A DNA stretch of 64,000 nucleotides from contig NC_071397.1 in NCBI RefSeq assembly GCF_022682495.2, forward strand, positions 5,919,082 to 5,983,081, written 5' to 3'. Below, one piece after another: positions 54,246-64,000 of the stretch (position 1 is its first letter; the number at the start of each line of letters is the position of its first letter). The position numbers were made by a program, and so were the translations under genes. The notes beneath the pieces were generated by a model. That model was not told where the DNA came from, ran no database searches, and was given only the letters and a program-made list of their open reading frames with translations. The DNA comes from Desmodus rotundus (Eukaryota; Chordata; Mammalia; Chiroptera; Phyllostomidae).

Positions 54246-55306
54246 ATATACGTTTTAGTTGTCTTTATAATTTTCCCATAATATGAGTAACATTTGTTTT
54301 GGGTAACTGATCATCACAGCTTATTTTTCTCCAAGGGGAAGGTGTAAAAATGAAAAACCTTTAAAAAGTCATTTATCAGCTTTCTACCGTGAGAAAAGAA
54401 TGCAGCTGAACAATGTACCCTAGAAGTCTTGCCTGCTATAATTGAGGAATATTTTTTTCTATTATCATTTATGTCTTTCCTTATGGCCCATAAAGAGTCA
54501 GATTTAACTGCATTGAAAATTTAAGGGAAAAATATAAAGGGTCTTGATGAAACAAAAGAATTGGTATGAGATGAGTATTCCAAGGGAAACAAATTACACA
54601 AAATCACTCTTTCTGACTCTTAGAGAGAAATATATTTAGGGTTGGATAACTACCACGTAAATGTGTTAAGACCCAGATGCAGAAAGTAGCCTGACTGTAT
54701 ATAAGACTGTCCATTTACAAATCACACAAGCTGGACTTATCTACCCAAGTGCATTCTGGCCCTTCCTTCATCTCTACCACTCCCCAAACCTCCCACTCCA
54801 CCCCTAAAAAGAAGGGGAGGAAGGAGGTGGGAGCAGGAGAGAGTATATGTGTATATGAGTGGAGTAAGTAAGCTAGTGAGTTTCCTAGTTACTACAGGAG
54901 ACCCTTAGATCTGAAAATCCCCAAATGGGGCCCGAAATTCCCCAGGTCGCTCTAGAGTAATGATTTTCCTCTTTATGGGAGTATTTTTCAACATTCTCAT
55001 TGTCATTTTTCATTATCATCCCCCCTTAAGGAGCTCTTAATTTTTTTTTTTTGTAATTGTGCCCCCCATAAAATTTTAGTGGCACAACTATATATTTCTT
55101 TATGTACTGTGTATATATCTGTGAATTATATGTATATATATAAAAAAAGAGCAAGATCTTTTTGACTCCAAGAGCCAATTTTCACCCACATGGGGCAATA
55201 TCCCCCTGGATGAGAATCCATGGGTTAGGTTATAAATATGACACCCACTGTTCTTAAGCAAATTAGGCCAAAGATCACTACACCTGTTCTTACAAAATAG
55301 CTATGT
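54246..55306. other. unassigned DNA
   Basis: It includes GGAGG-rich sequence at 54810-54850 and alternating TA near 55130. No gene is recognised. Confidence 0.35.
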
Positions 55307-55482
55307 GCTGGTCTGGTCGGGCAGCTCAGTCAGTTAGCCACCGTCCCCATACCCCAGGGCTGCGGGTTGCATTGACAGTTGCACACACAACAATCAACCG
55401 ATAAATGCATCAATAAGTGGAACAACAAAGCAACGTTGTTTCTCTCTCATCAATCAGTAACAAAAATTAAATAAAATAGCTA
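55307..55482 (+). mobile_element. VES-related SINE, short subtype
   Basis: GCTGGTCTGGTCGGGCAGCT, then CAGTCAGTTAG, the GGGCTGCGGGTTGCATT box-B region (decayed), AACAATCAACCGATAAATGC, AATAAGTGGAACAACAAAGC and an A-rich end. It shares AATAAGTGGAACAACAAA with the copy at 14569. Confidence 0.85.
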
Positions 55483-55875
55483 TGTTTTTACATGTAAGGA
55501 AAATAAATGAGATGAGTTTCAAGCATGGAACTTACTTTTACTTAGGAACACTGCCAGTTCACTCTTTTAACATGTATTGCATAATCTATTTAGATGGCAT
55601 TCCTATCTCTTAAGATTTACTGAGACTATAGTAATTGAGTTCCAAAGTGATAGAGCTCCAATGTCCTCTGTTCCCACTTCCATCATCCTGATGGCCCCAG
55701 GTAGATTCTGTTTGGGAAAGGTTATGAGTAGATTTAATTTTTGCTTGTAATCTCTGTTTCCAAGAAGGGTTATAAAAGAGTCAGGAAATCCTTTCCATTT
55801 ACTAATTCCTATTACCAATTCAGCCCCATCAGTGCTAGCGCTAGAGATTTCAAGCTCTGGAAGAATTCTAATTCA
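55483..55875. other. unassigned DNA
   Basis: No gene or repeat is recognised. Small frames on both strands overlap. Confidence 0.35.
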
Positions 55876-56312
55876 AATGATGAATGTATAAACAAAATGT
55901 GGCATACCTACAAATGGAATATTTTGGGCCATAAAAAGAAATAAACTACTTATCAGTATATGTATTATCCATGTAGCCAACATGGATAAACCTTGAAAAC
56001 ATTACGCCCAGTGAAAGAAGTCAATTACAAAATACCTCAATTTTATAATTCCATTTACATGAAATATTCAGGTTACACAAAGCTAGAAATACAAAAGATT
56101 AGTGGTTGCCTGAGGCTAGAGGAAATGAAAAAATAGGAGGGTGATAGCTAAAGGGCATGGAGTTCCTTTTTGGGGCAATACAAATGTTCTAAAATTAATT
56201 GTGGTGATGGTTGCAAAACTGTGAATATACTAAAAAACATTAAATTGTACCCTTTAAATGGGTGAATTGTATGGCATTCGAATTGTATCTCATTAAAGCT
56301 GTTACCAAAAAG
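55876..56312 (+). repeat. L1M 3' end, sense
   Basis: 'TATAAACAAAATGTGGCATACCTACAAATGGAATATTTTGGGCCATAAAAAG' (55887-55938), 'AGATTAGTGGTTGCCTGAGGCTAG' (56097-56120), TGTGGTGATGGTTGCAAAAC and 'CCTTTAAATGGGTGAATTGTATGG' (56251-56274) end in the L1MB/MC terminus. Confidence 0.92.
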
Positions 56313-57044
56313 GGGTAGAGTTTATAATTCAGAAATGGTTGGATGTCACATTTGAGACCCCCTCATTAGTCCTTTTTACTTGGTCAAATTCATGGTGATT
56401 GAAAGAATCAGAGTATGATCTAGTTCATAAAGTAGAGAAAATGTTCATTTTCAAGGACTCTAAAATACTGGCTTAGAAATGTTAAGAGACAACCTTTCAA
56501 CACTTTTAGTGGTGCTCAGAGCAAGCTTCCTCTCTAACAAACTAAATGCCCAACAACAAGGTAATATATATAAATCACACTAGACCTCCTGAAATAGTCA
56601 AAACTGATTCATCCCAAGGTACTCATAAATCTACAAATTCTGAAAAACCTCCGACAATATCTCATTTCCCTGACAAATAAATAAAACTGGAAAAAATTAA
56701 TCCTTTTAAGCTTTCAATTATTTTATAAGTAAAAGACTATAACTACTTATAAGACTGACACAGCCGATTTTGCCACTAAAATTAATGCTGTTCTGTATCA
56801 TTACTAAATGGCTCTGTGAGGGAAGTTCCTTAGTCATTGTGTAAGAGGCCCGGGCACACAGGACCAGCAGAAAACAAGGCAGCAGTCAAAGGCTATGCTG
56901 GGCGGGGGCTCCGTTCACTTACTAGCTACGAAACTTATTTGGCACTTTGGGGGAACAGCAGCAGTGACCCAAACCTGTGCCTCAGTAAAATTCCAGATCA
57001 TAGACCTTTGTGAATGCTTCTGACTTGTTAATCCAAGATCACCA
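56313..57044. other. unassigned DNA
   Basis: No gene or repeat is recognised. Confidence 0.35.
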
Positions 57045-57320
57045 AGGGATCAGTGGAAGACTTTTCCCTAAAAGATGGGGTACCATGCAACCATTAGAAA
57101 TCGTACCTGTGACAGCTACATGGAAAAAGTTAAAAAAAATAATGTTATATAAAAAAAAGCACAATTTTAAAATTACCTTATAACTTTTACATAAGGTAAA
57201 AAAAATGTTGCAGTTTTAACATTGGATGAAACTTTTAAGATTCTTATTTCCTTTTATGATGTCTTAATAAGTATTAATAAAAATGTAAACATTTATATTT
57301 TTTGAAGGCAAGATTATAAA
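57045..57320 (+). repeat. possible old L1 3'-region fragment
   Basis: 'GGTACCATGCAACCATTAGAAATCGTACCTGTGACAGCTACATGG' (57079-57123) resembles 'TATGCAGCCATTAAAAATGATG...TACATGG' of old L1 3' ends. The rest is AT-rich. Confidence 0.45.
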
Positions 57321-58084
57321 TGGAAAGATTTTTTTGTGTTCATTTGTTTTTGAACACGTTTTGGTTTAAAATGTTATTCTAACCTTTTAACATTTCCTTT
57401 GTGCATATATATGCCCTGCACTGCTGTAGACGAGACAGGTCACTGAAAGACGGCTGCTGCTGCTGCACATGGAGCGCAGGATGGACGTGGTTTATAGTAA
57501 CACAGCCAGTTATGACAATGCCGCTACATGTTTAACATCGGCATCCATGGCCAGTAAGTGGGTGAGCAGTAGACACCACTGAATTTTCAGATGACATCAA
57601 ACAGTAAGGCATCAGCTAGACCTAGAAGTTCTGGCTAAAGCTAAACTGTCAGTGGAACAAGTAATCGAGTTCATTATGACAAGTAGAGGGTATGTCCATA
57701 AAGAAAAAGAAACAAAGAAAGGAAGGGAAATGGGGAGTATAAGTATTAACGTAGAAAAGGCTTGGCCAAAAATATGCATGTTTGCCTCTGAAAATGATGA
57801 TCAGTTGCTCTCAGTTTCCATTAAGGATGAGTGGTAATGGGCTAAGAATGCAGCATGAAGGACTTGGGGTAATTAATTAAGAAACAACTCTTCAACTGGC
57901 TAAACAGAAAGACCAGTGCCATCAAATATAACTGTAAAACCTCCCCTCAAGCTAAAGTTCTAAGTCAGGGGTTTTCAGTGGGGGTGGTATCACCCTAGGA
58001 GTCATTCTGGAAACCTGTGGGAACACTTGTATGTTCAAGTCCGATCCTTTCCTAATTTCTTTAAGCCACAGGTAGAGCATAATA
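57321..58084. other. unassigned DNA with a short CTG run
   Basis: (GCT)n at 57452-57466. The 61-codon frame at 57652-57837 has no motif. Confidence 0.35.
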
Positions 58085-58330
58085 GTGATTTAGTCAAGCC
58101 CCCTTTTCACTGTAATATAACCAACATACAGAAAAGTGGATAAGGTATAAAGGTACAACTTAGCAGACAGTTGTAAAATAACCCCCTACCAGCATCGCAA
58201 GCCTCTCATGTGCCCCTTCCTGGTAAATCTTCATAGCTGATAAAGTAATCTGCCCACCCTGTTCTTCTTAGATGAGTTGGTTATATTTGACCCTTTTTAC
58301 TTTTTTCTAAAATTTTATAAATTCCACTAA
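58085..58330 (-). repeat. possible old L1-like fragment, antisense
   Basis: 'ACATACAGAAAAGTGGATAAGGTATAAAGGTACAACTTAGC' (58124-58164) and CTCATGTGCCCCTTCCTGGT resemble a common mammalian repeat with 'GTGCACAAATCATAAGTGTACAGCTTGATG' and 'GTGCCCCCTCCCAGTCA'. The family is not certain. Confidence 0.4.
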
Positions 58331-58974
58331 AAAACCAGTTGAGGTTATATTGATTTAACAACTATTATTTTTGTGGGTAGGTTATACTTTCTACAAAGTT
58401 TATTTCAGGATGGGAAAGGCCTGAAATAATACTTCTTATAAAAAGGGAATATTGTAAATGAAAGAAGAATGTGGCACCATTCCCTGTGGAACAGAGATTT
58501 AATATTCTAAGACTAGACCTTCCGTGAAAAGCAAAATTCACTCAAATGGTCACCGAGAATATCCCACTTGAAAACCTTTCCCAGATGTCATTACTTGCCC
58601 ATCTAATTATTAACAGAGGTTCTCAGGCATAAGTACACCTTGATATCCTGTAGGGGTTTAAGTGATTTTATAAAAATCCATTAACTAACCATAGATAACC
58701 AAGGACTTAACACTCTAATGCCAAACAGGTCATCATAAACAAACTCTTCATTTTTATTCCAGCAATTAAAGCCAAAAGGTTATAAAAACATGAAATCCAT
58801 CAGGTCAAAGGATAAAAGTTAGTATTGGGATTCTGTAGATAGATCATATAATAAAAAATAAATTAGGTAAAAAATAATGTTTTTAGAATCTTTAAAATTT
58901 AATCCAGACCTGTTGGCCTACTCACCCATGATGAAGAAATGATTACATTTGTAAATAGTTCATGTCAGGGTCCA
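58331..58974. other. unassigned DNA
   Basis: No gene or repeat is recognised. Confidence 0.35.
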
Positions 58975-59155
58975 TGTTTAGCACGTTCACTTACCGGCTG
59001 AGTGACCTTGGACCTTTCAGAACTTGGTTTCCCTCTGTTAAATTGAAATATACTGACATTCAACTTTTTGTATGAATTACTGGAGAGATGGATGCAAAGC
59101 TCTAGGTGCCTAAAAGGAACTAAGTAAGTGGTGGCCATTAGTACTATTTTAATAT
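58975..59155 (+). repeat. MIR SINE, sense
   Basis: 'CTTACCGGCTGAGTGACCTTGGACCTTTCAGAACTTGGTTTCCCTCTGTTAAATTG' (58990-59045) matches the MIR core, and GTAAGTGGTGGCCATTAGTA near 59124 its 3' part. Confidence 0.82.
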
Positions 59156-60184
59156 TCACTGATGAGCATGTGAATGAGTCTATGAGTTTCAGAGGCATTT
59201 GCTTCTTAGGCTTTTACTTCTAATTGGGGAATGAAAATCTTTGTCTTTTTAAAAGAAACTTCAAGCATCAGCAAGCAGATGATGACACAGTTCCTCCCAC
59301 AAGGTCATACTGTCCATTCAGTTTATAAAGAAGGAATTCTGAAGCAGTTGAGAAATTCTCTGTGATACAGAAAAAATGTAATATTGTCCCAAATTTGGTT
59401 TGATGACAATGCTCTAGTTCATTGTAAGTTTGCTGTCAATTGTGGACCACAAATATTAGGTAGATTTCCCCACCCTACTAGGCTTGAATCTGAATGAGTT
59501 ACAAAAGTTTCCAAAAGTTATCTATTATAGAGATTTTTCTACTAGAAATATTCAGAAGAATATACTAGAAAACAGTATGATGTGATACAAAAATCAATGA
59601 ATTAATGGCTAGAGAACTGGGTTTTCATTTTAGTTCTAACACTTAAACACTGGTGTGACATTGGGCAGTATGTTTAATTTCTACAGGTTTCAAAATGAGA
59701 AGGGTGACTTATCTTTCAAGGTCCGAGCTTCTATGTGGAAGGTACACCAAGGCAGGGGAATAAGACACTGAATTTCAGGTTGCCTCTTACGATCACATTG
59801 TATTTAATGGTAAGCCCAGCCCAGAACTTAAGTCTGATACAATTCTTGGTGCCTTTATTTTAAAAAGGATCAGCATGGACCTCCAGGAGGAGAGAAAGGA
59901 CTGTCTAGAGCTGCTTCACATCTATCTCTGCATGTTGCAGGAAATAATAAAGAATGTCAGATGTGGTACACTGTCTGGACTAGGAGACAGAACCACACAC
60001 TATTGACCCTTCCTTAACTGCCTGACATGAAGTTTCATTTCCTGGTCTCCCCAGAGTGCCAGGTGAAGGCTCTCTGTGCTCTGCATCCTACAGCTTAGGC
60101 TGGCACAACCTTTCTGCCCTCTAAAGTAGCACCAAGGTGCTCATACTGAGCATCCTGGGACACATCAATAATCATTGTACCTGA
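59156..60184. other. unassigned DNA with a weak MIR-like piece
   Basis: 59600-59735 (GGTGTGACATTGGGCAGTAT, 'TTTAATTTCTACAGGTTTCAAAATGAGAAGGG') looks like a sense MIR core. The rest is unassigned. Confidence 0.4.
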
Positions 60185-60345
60185 ATCCCTTAGGTGCATA
60201 TTAAAATTACCTGAGGAGCTTTAAAAACAATATTAATGGCAGGTCCAACCCAGACCCATTTAGTCAGACTCTCCATGAGGCAGGATCTAGGCACTGGAAT
60301 GCTGTTCAAGTACCCCAAATAATTCCAGTGTCCAGCTGGAGGTGG
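60185..60345. repeat. MER5-like hAT-Charlie relic
   Basis: 'GCATATTAAAATTACCTGAGGAGCTTTAAAAACAATATTAATGGC' (60196-60240) followed by CAACCCAGACCCATTTAGTC corresponds to the MER5 phrase 'ATCACCTGGGGAGCTTTAAAAAATACTGATGCC'. Confidence 0.6.
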
Positions 60346-61051
60346 GGGAAGTCCTCACCAGGGGAACAAGAGCAACCCCATACTGCAGGGGTTAACCAAG
60401 CTCAGAAAAGACACCTCCCTAGAAGGCAGAAAAAGGAATCCTGGCTCTAGAAGTACTGGAGTTTTATTTTTCTAACCTGTGTGTCAAAATATTTGTGTGG
60501 CGTTTATGAGTGCACAAAATAATTAGATTATATCTACCAAGAAAAACTGTCAACAGTCAAGATAATTATGGGTAACAAGAATTAACAGGATGAAGAGAAA
60601 ACACACTAAGATCTACTTCCACATATAAAAGAAATGCTAGTGCATTCTCCAGGTCAACTGTTCTCTATTTGGTAATTACAATACAGCACAATAATGATAA
60701 GGTTCATTATTATGGTTTCGTGTTAACTAGAGTAAGTTTTATTTGATTACAAGATTAAACATTTCCTGTACACTTAACCTTCATAGTTTGTTACTCCAGA
60801 ACAGTGTATTGTTTAAAGGAACATTGCTCCTGGGCACTGGGAAGTGTTAATGTCCAACATTTGCATAAGTGAAAGTATTTTTCTGTATTTGCATAAAAAG
60901 GGGCAACTGGGCCCCTTTGAAGGTATGAGGAACAAAGAACGTGCTTTGTTCCCATGCTCCCAAGGTTAGAGGTTCTGGGAAGAGTGCTTGGTTTAGGGTC
61001 TGAGAGGTGAGGGTGGAGCAAGAAAATGGGGCTACAAAGACTGAAATGCAT
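60346..61051. other. unassigned DNA
   Basis: No gene or repeat is recognised. The 86-codon minus-strand frame 60791-61051 has no motif. Confidence 0.35.
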
Positions 61052-61255
61052 CCCTTAACATTTATTTATTTTTTAATTATTTTATTGTTCAATTACAATT
61101 GTCTGCATTTTCTCCCCACCCTTCTCCCTCCACCCCAGCCAAACCCACCTCCCTCCCTTGCTTCCACCCTCCCCCTTGGTCTTGTCCATGTGTCCTTTAT
61201 AGTAGTTCCTGAAAACCCTCCTCCCCACTGTCCCTTCCCCCCTGTGGAAAGCTGT
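61052..61255 (-). repeat. 3' UTR end of a bat L1/HAL1, antisense
   Basis: TTTTATTGTTCAATTACAAT then TGTCTGCATTTTC is the complement of GGGGACAACTGTAATTGAAC seen at 44630. A C-rich part follows (CCCACCTCCCTCCCTTGC), then TTGTCCATGTGTCCTTTATA, the complement of the 'TATAAAGGACCCATGGACA' seen at 44537. It is the same subfamily as 44480-44690. Confidence 0.8.
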
Positions 61256-61614
61256 ATGCATCCCTTACTATTTAAACCTCAAGAGGTGCAGAAAGGGCTC
61301 CTGTAAAGGGGCAGAGTGCGACTCCTCTGCAGGAGGTGAGCATTTGGGAGAGAAAACAGCACTGCACATAAGGGCACCCTGGTTAAGCTGACCACGCCCC
61401 TCCTTTGGCCCTAAACGACCTTTGTACACACCCCTACGTTAAAACTGCTCTATTACGACATTCTTTTATTTATTTTCTTAAAACTTCAAAAACCTTTTAT
61501 TACCAAATTCTAGTAGGTTTAACTTTGAACCCAGCTAAGAGCAGAACAGCATCTCTAGCAGGTTCTGGGACGGAGATGCAGACCTAAGGAAACATTCTTT
61601 CAGCACACTATATG
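61256..61614. other. unassigned DNA
   Basis: No gene or repeat is recognised. Confidence 0.3.
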
Positions 61615-61730
61615 GTGCTTGAAGGCAGGAACCATGATTCACTTCTCTTTGTCTTCCCATGGATTCCCAACACCAAGAACAGTATTTCACACAAAGCTTT
61701 CGATAAATACCAATGAGTGAATGGTTCCCA
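61615..61730 (+). repeat. L2/MIR-type 3' end, sense
   Basis: 'GCTTGAAGGCAGGAACCATGATTCACTTCTCTTTGTCTTCCC' (61618-61659) and ATAAATACCAATGAGTGAATGG match the L2 3' terminus 'GGGCAGGGACT...AATAAATGTTTGTTGAATGAATG'. Confidence 0.7.
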
Positions 61731-62625
61731 ACGATTGTTAAATAATAGTTTATCCAGTCATTGAGATGATTTATTCATTTGACTCTGTCATCTACTGCAT
61801 TAGTTCTCTCCACGTGCCTATTACGTTTTTCTCTGGGTTTCTCAAGATCACTGGTCAGGATGGGGCCAGAAACAAAACCCTTTGATACTCCACTAGAAAC
61901 ATGGTGAGGGGCACTGATTCAAGAACCAACACTCTGAATATAATTGCACCATCCCGTCAAGTGCCTTGCACACACTGGCACCTAAATGTTAGCTCACCCT
62001 TCAAATCCATGTCATGAGAAACTCCACCAGACACTTTGCTGAAATTAAGACACACTGTATCTATACCATTGCCCTGATTTTCCAAGGAAACTCTAAAAGA
62101 AAATCCATTTATTTAGGAATGACATATTTTTAGACAACTTTAATTGGTTACTAGAACTATACATTTTTCCCTAAATACTCATCCATAAACCATAAGTTTA
62201 ATCACTAGTTCTAGAATTTTGCTAGGGATAAAAAATCAGGCCTACTGTTATTCGTATATAGAATTTCCCCATTGGGGGAAAAATCACCTGTAGTATTAGC
62301 TTTCTGGTTAGAAATAATGGTGAATAAAAATTTCAAAATCAGATCAGAAAGTTCTCTGGGATGTAATTTCACAGAACCTAGAGATCAGACTCATCTGAAG
62401 CGGCAGACACTTCCCACTCTTCCTTCGACCGTCTTGCCAACCCAGGGCTTCGATTCCTTCTTAACCACTGTTTGTTTTTTCCTTTCCTATTTAAAGTTCA
62501 AACTCCTTACTGAAGAAAATGGAAGGAAGTTAGAAATTTAATAATTCTGTTTTATCACTGGTAGCAAGTAATATTAGAACATCCTTCTATGTAAGGACTG
62601 CCCCTTCCCTATTGTTGAGAATGCA
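61731..62625. other. unassigned DNA
   Basis: No gene or repeat is recognised. The 89-codon frame at 62272-62541 has no motif. Confidence 0.35.
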
Positions 62626-63178
62626 CTGGGTTGGCCAAAAAGTTTGTTTCTTTCCATAAGATGGCTTTAGTAGCACTTAGTTGTCTTTAACTTCATTTGA
62701 AGCAATTTTGTTTTATTGTATTGTGACAGCTGTCACATCAGCTGTATATTTAAAAACACCTTATCAAAATTGGTGAATTTCTGTGTAGCTACTGTAATAG
62801 AGAAGATGGAAGAAAATACTCAACATTTTTTGGCATACTATGCTTTATTATTTCAAGAAAGGTAAAAACGCAAGTGAACCACACAAAAAAGGAACTGTGC
62901 AGTGTGTGGAGAAGGTGCTGCGACTGATCGAACGTGTTAAAAGTGGTTTGCGTAGCCTCACGCTGGAGGTTTCTCCCTGGATGCTGCTGCACGGTTGGGA
63001 AGACTAGTTGAAGTTGATAGTGATCACACAGAACGTTAATTTAGAACAATCAACATTACACCACGTGAGACATAGCTGACACACTCAAAATATCTCAGTC
63101 AATAACAGTTATTGGTGAAAATGAAAAATGTGTCTTTTATTTTACAGAAAAAAACTAAACAGTTTTTGGCCTACCCAA
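62626..63178 (+). mobile_element. internally deleted mariner (553 bp)
   Basis: The left end CTGGGTTGGCCAAAAAGTTT and the right end (reverse complement TTGGGTAGGCCAAAAACTG) are mariner TIRs. TA follows the right end (63179-63180), while the left flank is a mutated CA. The 5' UTR (ATTGTGACAGCTGTCACATC) and the first ~100 transposase codons are kept, then the sequence jumps at about 63115 to the 3' end (AAAATGTGTCTTTTATTTTA). It belongs to a different mariner family from the two 570-bp copies. Confidence 0.92.
62807..63120 (+). pseudogene. mariner transposase N-terminal (HTH) relic
   Basis: The start near 62807 (ATGGAAGAAAATACT) is followed by text for FKKGKNASEPHKKG (62850-62893) and then, with substitutions and frameshifts, LIERVKSGL and later VSVNN-type remains of the helix-turn-helix region that binds the TIRs. 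The catalytic DD34D domain is deleted. A HTH-only product would bind TIRs without cutting, but here the frame is broken. Confidence 0.75.
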
Positions 63179-63209
63179 TAGCCTTGAAATTTTTTTTAAA
63201 TCAATTTTT

Positions 63210-63544
63210 GTTGCCTACAGCATTTGTCTAGATCTTCAACTTGTTGTGAATACTTCATCTCTTACCCTCTGTCTCACTCTTCACCTTACACTTCATTTTA
63301 AAAGTATACAATTAAATAGAAATGACCATCTTTCCATTCCCAAATCCACCATCTTACTTATCTTGTCTTCTCGTTTTCTCTTCTCTCTGCACAGATAACC
63401 TTAGCCTCCTGTAGTTTTAAATACCCACCTACACGCTGATACTATCAGAGTTTATCTCCAATCTTTACTTCTGTCCTGAGCTCCAGACCTATATATATCT
63501 TCCTGCCCATTTAACATCTCATGTGGATATGTATTACTATTTTT
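63210..63544 (+). repeat. L2 LINE RT relic, left part
   Basis: 'CACGCTGATACTATCAGAGTTTATCTCCAATC' (63433-63464; L2: 'TATGCTGATGACTCCCAAATTTATATCTCC'), 'CTGTCCTGAGCTCCAGACCTATATA' (63471-63495) and 'CCCATTTAACATCTCATGTGGATA' (63507-63530) follow the L2 RT segment spanning the YADD region. It is split by a MIR. Confidence 0.82.
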
Positions 63545-63775
63545 GATAATAATATTAACAACAACAGTAGCAACAGCAGCAGCAAACATTTACTGAGAAC
63601 TTAGTATGTGTTCAAACCTGCTTTAAGTGCTTCAGGGTATTAATTCATTTAATTTTCATATCAACCATATGGCACAAGTACTATTACCATCCGCATTTTA
63701 CAGATGAGGAGAGTGAAACAATTTGTTCAATATTTTTTAGCCAGTAAATGTCAGAACTATGTATTTCAAAATTAA
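63545..63775 (-). repeat. MIR SINE, antisense, inside L2
   Basis: It starts with a CAACAACAGTAGCAACAGCA run, then 'TTACTGAGAACTTAGTATGTG', CTGCTTTAAGTGCTTCAGGG, 'TTAATTCATTTAATTTTCATATCAACCATATGGCACAAG' (63641-63679), 'CATTTTACAGATGAGGAGAGTGAAAC' (63694-63719) and AGCCAGTAAATGTCAGAACT. It is a full-order antisense MIR. Confidence 0.92.
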
Positions 63776-63910
63776 CATGGCTAAAACCCTTGATTCCCAT
63801 ACCTCAAACCTGCTCCTTCCCATGGTCCTCCTCATGCATTACGCATCCACTTGCCCAGACCAAAAAGTTCCCTCTTCCCCTCTCTGTATCTACTCCAACA
63901 CATTCTGAAT
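63776..63910 (+). repeat. L2 LINE relic, right part
   Basis: 'TTAACATGGCTAAAACCCTTGATTCCCATACCTCAAACCTGCTCCTTCCCATGG' (63772-63825) matches the L2 phrase 'CTCAACATGTCCAAAACTGAACTCCTGATCTTCCCCCCAAACCTGCTCCT'. It resumes the element split at 63544. The last 90 bases of the window are unassigned. Confidence 0.82.
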
Positions 63911-64000
63911 ATGCCCTGAATCTGACCATAGCTCTCTGTTTCTACTACTGGGACCCAAGGCACAGCTGCCATCACTTCTCTTCTAGGCCATGGTCTTTCT

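Noticed and set aside
63545..63585. CAACAG/CAGCAG trinucleotide run as a possible glutamine-repeat exon
   Set aside because: It is the variable AT/CA-rich 3' end of an antisense MIR, with stops in the neighbouring frames.

Overview
This window looks like mammalian, specifically bat, non-coding DNA. The bat call rests on several copies of the tRNA-derived VES-type SINE (box-B-like GGTTCAATTCC, then GTCAGGGCACAT, a CT-rich stretch ending TCTCTCTAAAA, and an A-rich tail), which is characteristic of bats. It is supported by ORF2-less 'half-L1' (HAL1) elements and several DNA transposons. I recognise no protein-coding exon of a host gene, no rRNA, no functional tRNA and no CRISPR. The open frames of 60-199 codons are chance frames or sit in mobile-element relics. 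The window is intergenic or deep-intronic DNA with a thick repeat record. All family names come from memory of consensus sequences, not from a database search.

Layout. 0-10 kb: an L2 relic, a 193-bp TA-flanked MITE, two antisense L1M pieces and little else. 10-19 kb: a LINE graveyard of old L1/HAL1 ORF1 and ORF2 remains, cut by a VES SINE, an L1M 3' end holding a SINE and a mariner derivative, and a younger HAL1 at about 16.1-17.6 kb. 19.2-24.9 kb: repeat-poor, apparently single-copy DNA with two adjacent SINEs. 25-28 kb: antisense L1M, then an LTR-like element containing a degenerate 26-36 bp tandem array. 28.3-38 kb: L2, MIR, an MLT1-like LTR, L1M, a second mariner derivative and SINEs. 38-50 kb: hAT-type MITEs, a second HAL1 (39.7-40.9 kb), a 1.38-kb Tigger-type element, and a 5'-complete HAL1 on the minus strand (47.2-49.6 kb) with a 14-bp target-site duplication inside an older L1. 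50-64 kb: L2 split by an MLT1 LTR, L1M, MIR, a 3' UTR of the HAL1 type, an internally deleted mariner, and L2 split by a MIR.

The nesting gives a relative chronology: L2 and MIR oldest, then L1M and MLT1, then Tigger, hAT and mariner, with HAL1 and VES SINE youngest. The two observations most worth checking are (1) a 205-bp segment inside the minus-strand HAL1 5' UTR that is duplicated, about 88-90% identical, 2 kb away in the tail of a MIR, and (2) three half-L1 copies that all run from ORF1 (whole or truncated) straight into the 3' UTR. I found no convincing undescribed system beyond this mobile-element biology.
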